Shown here in pieces: positions 60,536-64,000 of a stretch of DNA of 64,000 nucleotides. The DNA lies in the NCBI GenBank assembly GCA_024666565.1, contig CP088295.1, forward strand, positions 3,348,001 through 3,412,000, written 5' to 3'. The DNA is from Svornostia abyssi (GTDB lineage Bacteria; Actinomycetota; Thermoleophilia; Solirubrobacterales; Solirubrobacteraceae). Position 1 is the stretch's first letter; every line of letters starts with the position of its first letter. The notes below the pieces were generated by a model that had not been told where the DNA came from, did not search any database, and was given only the letters and a program-made list of their open reading frames with translations. Made by a program: the position numbers and the translations under genes.

Positions 60536-61720
60536 GTGGATGCGCGCGCTCCCGACGTGGTGATCATCGGCGCCGGTGCCGCCGGCCTGATGTGCGCCCT
60601 GACCGCCGCCAAACGCGGCCGCCAGGTGCTGCTCCTCGAGCACGCCAACAAGGCAGGCAAGAAGATCCTCATGTCCGGCGGTGGCCGGTGCAACTTCACG
60701 AACATGTACACGGAGCCGGAGAACTTCTCCTCGCAGAACCCGCACTTCTGCAAGTCGGCCCTGGCCCGTTACACGCCGTGGGACTTCATCGCCATGGTGA
60801 GTGAGCACGGCATCGCCTACCACGAGAAGAAGCTCGGTCAGCTGTTCTGCGACGAGAAATCCAAGGCGATCCGCGACATGCTGCTGGCCGAATGCGAACG
60901 CGCAGGCGTCGAGCTGCACCTGAGCACGGCGGTGCAGCAGATCGACAGGACCGAGGCGGGATATCTGCTCAGCACCGACATCGGGCCCGTGGCCTCGCCG
61001 TCGGTGGTGATCGCCACCGGCGGGCTGTCGATTCCGACGCTCGGCGCCACGGGCTTCGGGTACGAGATCGCACGCCAGTTCGGCCACACCGTCCTCCCCA
61101 CCCGCGCCGGCCTCGTGCCCTTCATCATCACCGACCAGCTCAAGGACCTGTGCACCGAGCTGTCCGGCACGTCGGCCGACGCCGTGGCCAGCTGCAACGG
61201 CGAGAGCTTCCGCGAGAACATCCTGTTCACCCACCGCGGCCTCAGCGGCCCGGCGATCCTGCAGATCTCGTCGTTCTGGCAGCTCGGCGACGCCGTGACC
61301 ATCAACCTGCTGCCCGACCACGACGCGCTGGAGTGGCTGCAGGCCCAGCAGGCTGCACGTCCCAACAGCGAACTGAAGACCGTCCTGGCCGAGGTCTTCA
61401 CCAAGAAGATGGCGGGCCTCCTGGCCGATCGGTGGTTCGTCTCCAAGCCGATGAAGCGGTACACCGCCGCCGAGCTGCGCGACATCGCGGACACGCTCGG
61501 CGCCTGGCAGGTCGTGCCTGCCGGCACGGAGGGCTACCGGACCGCCGAGGTCACGCTGGGCGGCGTCGACACCCGCGACGTCTCATCGAAGACGATGGAA
61601 TCGCTGAAGAGCCCGGGGCTGTACTTCATCGGCGAGGTGCTGGACGTCACCGGCCACCTCGGCGGGTTCAACTTCCAGTGGGCCTGGGCGTCCGGCCATG
61701 CGGCGGCGCAGTACGTCTAG
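60536..61720 (+). CDS. HI0933/YhiN-family FAD flavoprotein
   Basis: A 394-residue flavoprotein. N-terminal FAD loop I-G-A-G-A-A-G-L-M, then [16 protein letters not shown], the family hallmark, and a C-terminal G-E-V-L-D-V-T-G block. Related to BaiN-type reductases; cellular role unclear. Its middle ([23 protein letters not shown]) is strikingly like gammaproteobacterial YhiN, which suggests horizontal transfer. GTG start. Confidence 0.88.
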   Translation: MDARAPDVVIIGAGAAGLMCALTAAKRGRQVLLLEHANKAGKKILMSGGGRCNFTNMYTEPENFSSQNPHFCKSALARYTPWDFIAMVSEHGIAYHEKKLGQLFCDEKSKAIRDMLLAECERAGVELHLSTAVQQIDRTEAGYLLSTDIGPVASPSVVIATGGLSIPTLGATGFGYEIARQFGHTVLPTRAGLVPFIITDQLKDLCTELSGTSADAVASCNGESFRENILFTHRGLSGPAILQISSFWQLGDAVTINLLPDHDALEWLQAQQAARPNSELKTVLAEVFTKKMAGLLADRWFVSKPMKRYTAAELRDIADTLGAWQVVPAGTEGYRTAEVTLGGVDTRDVSSKTMESLKSPGLYFIGEVLDVTGHLGGFNFQWAWASGHAAAQYV

Positions 61721-62262
61721 CGATCCGCTCGTCGTGAGCGGCGCCGGAGGATCCAGACGACACCCGCGGCCACGGCCGCGACGCCCACGATGAGCACGAC
61801 GGACGGGCCCGCGGCGTAACCCGCAGCGACGGCCGTGCTCGTCCACGCCAGGCAGGCGGCCGCGTTGACCGCCGCGAACGCGCCCCACCGCATCCCGGAC
61901 GTACCGGCGGCGAGGGCGCCGACACCGCGGACCCCGGGGACGAACTTCCCGAAGAAGACCGCGATGAGTCCGTAGCGCTGGTAGAAGCGATCCGCCTTCG
62001 CCAGCGCGCTGCGGCGGCGGTCGGCGGCCGGTCCATCGCGCAGCAGCAGACGTCGTCCGCCGGAGCGCCCGACCCAGTAGACGATCGTGTCGCCGACCAT
62101 GGCGGCGGCACTCGCCACGGCGATGGTCGCCACGAGCGAGACATGGCCGTCTGCCACGAGCGCCCCGGCGACGAGCAAGGCCGAATCGCCGGGAGCCGGA
62201 ACGCCGAGTGAGTCGGCGAGCACCAGCGCAAAGAGGGTGACGAGACCGGCGTCAGGCGTCAC
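61717..62262 (-). CDS. DedA-family membrane protein
   Basis: A 181-residue polytopic membrane protein. It shows L-G-V-P-A-P-G-D near residue 20, V-G-R-S-G-G in the loop, and F-F-G-K-F-V-P-G-V-R with the conserved basic residues of DedA transporters, some of which flip undecaprenyl phosphate or other lipids. Somewhat short for the family. Overlaps the flavoprotein stop by 4 nt, tail to tail. Confidence 0.85.
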   Translation of the reverse strand: MTPDAGLVTLFALVLADSLGVPAPGDSALLVAGALVADGHVSLVATIAVASAAAMVGDTIVYWVGRSGGRRLLLRDGPAADRRRSALAKADRFYQRYGLIAVFFGKFVPGVRGVGALAAGTSGMRWGAFAAVNAAACLAWTSTAVAAGYAAGPSVVLIVGVAAVAAGVVWILRRRSRRADR

Positions 62263-62317
62263 AGCGAGCGAGCCGAAGTCGGAATGAGGAGATCATCAGC
62301 ACTGACAAGCTCATCGT

Positions 62318-63661
62318 ATGAACACCTCGGCGGGACTGCAACGCTGGTCGACCGGACCGGCGCTCTCCTCGAGGGCCGGCGCGACGCGGTCGATGGCGAT
62401 GGCGATGGGACGCTCAGCCTTGCTCGTCGCGCTGCTCACCGCTCTCGCCACCGGCGCGACAGCGGCCGAGGCCGCCGCCGCGACCATCCATGTCGACCCG
62501 CGCGCCGGCCGTGACGCGAACACCGGCACGCGGTCAGCGCCGCTGAAGTCCCTCGACGCGGCCTGGCGTCGCGCACGCACCGGCACCACGATTCGCATCG
62601 CGCCCGGGCGGGTCCGGCTCGGTGCGACCTACTACGAACGCAAGCGCGGCGTTCGCATCTCCGGCGCGGGCATGACGCGAACGACCGTCCCCGCGCTGAA
62701 CATCTTCGCGGTCCGGGACATGACGATCCACGGCCTCACCGTCGACGGCGACGTCCACTGCGAGGCGTGCGACGGCTTCACCCTCGACGGCGTCCGTGTC
62801 CAGGGCAAGCGGCGAATGGGCGACGTGGTGAAGATCAACCAGTCGCGCCGGATCACGATCCGCCAGAGCGACATCTCCGGCGGCACCGACAACGCGCTGG
62901 ACCTCGTCGCAGTCCAGCGCGCCGACATCACACAGACCACGATCCACGACGCCGAGGACTGGTGCGCGTACGCCAAGGGCGGCAGTGTGCACGTCCGCGT
63001 CTGGCGCAACGACATCCGTGACTGCGGCACCGGAGGGTTCACGGCCGGCCAGGGCACGGGCTTCCAGTTCATGGTCGCCCCGTGGCTGCGGTACGAGGCC
63101 TACGACGTGCGCGTGTGGAACAACCAGATCCGCGACACCCACGGCGCCGGGCTCGGTGCGAACGGGGCCTACAACGCGCTGTTCGCGCGCAACACCCTGC
63201 TGCGTGTCGGCGCGCGCAGCCACGCGCTCGAGGCGGTGTTCGGACTGCGGTCGTGTGACGGGCGGCCCGGAGACGACGGCCGGGAACGGTGCGCGAAGCA
63301 CCTCGCCGCCGGCGGCTGGGGCACGACGCGGGTGGACGACGGGACGAACGCCGTGCGGATCCCGAACCGCCACGTGTGGTTCTACGACAACGTGATCGTC
63401 AAGGCGGAGGGCTCCGAGACCATCAGCGTCGCGGGGCCGTTCGCCGGGGAGGCGCAGGATGGCTCGAACGTCCCCCGCCCCGCCCTCGCCGACGATGACC
63501 TGCGTCTGGTCGGCAACGTGGTCACCACCGACGCGCCCGGGACCGGTCCCGCCCACCCGCTGCCCGCGTTCGTGTGGGACGACACCCATGTGCCGGCCCC
63601 GCGCGCGCTCGACCACGGCGGTCTTCCCGACATGCCGGCGGCGGCGGGCGCCGGCGGCTGA
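62318..63661 (+). CDS. Secreted right-handed parallel beta-helix protein
   Basis: A 447-residue exported protein. After a signal sequence come I-H-V-D-P and G-T-x-S-A-P-L-K-S-L, the start of pectate-lyase-like DUF1565 proteins, then about ten turns of beta-helix with repeated I-R-x-S-D-I and N-x-I-R-D patterns (residues 100-310). Many family members are polysaccharide lyases or hydrolases; catalytic residues cannot be assigned. ATG 62318 leaves 25 residues before a Met-rich start of the hydrophobic core, so an internal Met (around 62393-62405) may be the real start. Confidence 0.75.
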   Translation: MNTSAGLQRWSTGPALSSRAGATRSMAMAMGRSALLVALLTALATGATAAEAAAATIHVDPRAGRDANTGTRSAPLKSLDAAWRRARTGTTIRIAPGRVRLGATYYERKRGVRISGAGMTRTTVPALNIFAVRDMTIHGLTVDGDVHCEACDGFTLDGVRVQGKRRMGDVVKINQSRRITIRQSDISGGTDNALDLVAVQRADITQTTIHDAEDWCAYAKGGSVHVRVWRNDIRDCGTGGFTAGQGTGFQFMVAPWLRYEAYDVRVWNNQIRDTHGAGLGANGAYNALFARNTLLRVGARSHALEAVFGLRSCDGRPGDDGRERCAKHLAAGGWGTTRVDDGTNAVRIPNRHVWFYDNVIVKAEGSETISVAGPFAGEAQDGSNVPRPALADDDLRLVGNVVTTDAPGTGPAHPLPAFVWDDTHVPAPRALDHGGLPDMPAAAGAGG

Positions 63662-63683
63662 CGGCGGCCGCCTCGGCCTGGGG

Positions 63684-64000
63684 TCAGCCGATCGCGCGGA
63701 TGGCCTGAGAGGCCGGCACCGCGAACGTCTGCGGCATCGCGACGACATCCGCGGCCGGCAGAGGTCGGCTGAAGTGGTAGCCCTGCACCAGGTGGCACCC
63801 GAAGCGCTGGAGCGCATCGGCCTGAGCCTCGCCCTCCACGCCTTCCGCGACGACCCGGAGTTGCAGGCTTGCGGCCATGTTCACGATGGCGCGGACCAGC
63901 AGGACGCCGTCCGGGTCGTCAAGGGCATCGATGAAGGCCTTGTCGATCTTCAGCACGTCGACGGGGAACCGCTGGAGGTAGCTCAGCGACGAGTAGCCGG
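63684..64000 (-). CDS. EAL-domain protein, 3' part
   Basis: C-terminal part of a c-di-GMP phosphodiesterase domain; the 5' part lies beyond the window. The frame is open to base 64000. Visible EAL features are V-L-K-I-D-K, V-V-A-E-G-V-E and F-G-C-H-L-V-Q-G-Y-H-F-S-R-P. The conserved Glu/Asp ligands in this part are intact, so the enzyme may be active. A GGDEF domain could precede it. Confidence 0.9.
   Translation of the reverse strand, partial: GYSSLSYLQRFPVDVLKIDKAFIDALDDPDGVLLVRAIVNMAASLQLRVVAEGVEGEAQADALQRFGCHLVQGYHFSRPLPAADVVAMPQTFAVPASQAIRAIG

Overview
The window is 64 kb of very GC-rich, densely coding bacterial DNA. Short gene overlaps (ATGA, GTGA, TGATG) are the rule, GTG starts are common, and many genes appear to lack leaders. 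Gene content and order (rpsB-tsf-pyrH-frr-uppS-cdsA, dxr-rseP, ispG, proS-pgsA, a single-motif AmfC/RsiG-like protein followed by a GarA-like FHA protein and an FtsR-like MerR regulator, a wax ester synthase, a ydaO-type riboswitch ahead of an RlpA-like wall protein) point to Actinomycetota. A deep-branching member such as Thermoleophilia/Solirubrobacterales is my best guess; this is inference from content, not a database match.

Layout. 1-9956: housekeeping block for lipoprotein processing (lspA, partial), rRNA modification, translation (rpsB, tsf, frr), UMP kinase, and envelope lipid and isoprenoid synthesis (uppS, cdsA, dxr, rseP), with a convergent DEAD-box helicase. 9969-12716: a tight minus-strand operon for a TasA/camelysin-like secreted protein, a second exported protein, a SipW-type signal peptidase and a large secreted two-repeat protein. 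12806-16049: methyltransferase, ispG, a small unknown pair, superoxide dismutase. 16210-21868: membrane diguanylate cyclase, proS-pgsA, the RsiG/GarA/FtsR-like cluster, apt. 22330-28265: sigma-region-4-like membrane protein, thioesterase, NAD synthetase, wax ester synthase, ECF sigma factor. 28368-29519: c-di-AMP riboswitch controlling an RlpA-like protein. 29519-29679: a large imperfect inverted repeat. 29720-41896: dinB, hydrolases, thioredoxin-TPR protein, HU, pcm, transaldolase, flavoprotein, NarL-type two-component pair, universal stress protein, MocR regulator. 42470-49055: Hsp15-like and ABC-F proteins, an ATP-grasp/SnoaL/FMN-oxidase operon and an MFS exporter. 49225-53663: small secreted paralogues, a recombination scar, PAS-GGDEF and HD-GYP proteins. 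54135-56924: ECF42-DGPF module and a ParD-like/zeta toxin-antitoxin pair. 57331-64000: MTHFR-like protein, reductase, YaaA, YchJ-like, a flavoprotein of gammaproteobacterial type, DedA, a beta-helix secreted protein and a partial EAL protein.

Second messengers recur: two GGDEF proteins, one HD-GYP, one EAL and a candidate c-di-GMP-responsive anti-sigma factor, plus a c-di-AMP riboswitch. The shared output is probably envelope and surface biology.

Data-quality note. At least seven conserved genes (frr, dxr, wax ester synthase, MocR, ATP-grasp, reductase, YchJ-like) are broken by indels. Four of these indels fall exactly where the restored sequence would read GCCGGC, and three more are six-base G/C runs where five are expected. 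Systematic consensus errors are likelier than real pseudogenes.

I saw no tRNA, rRNA, CRISPR array, transposase or integrase.
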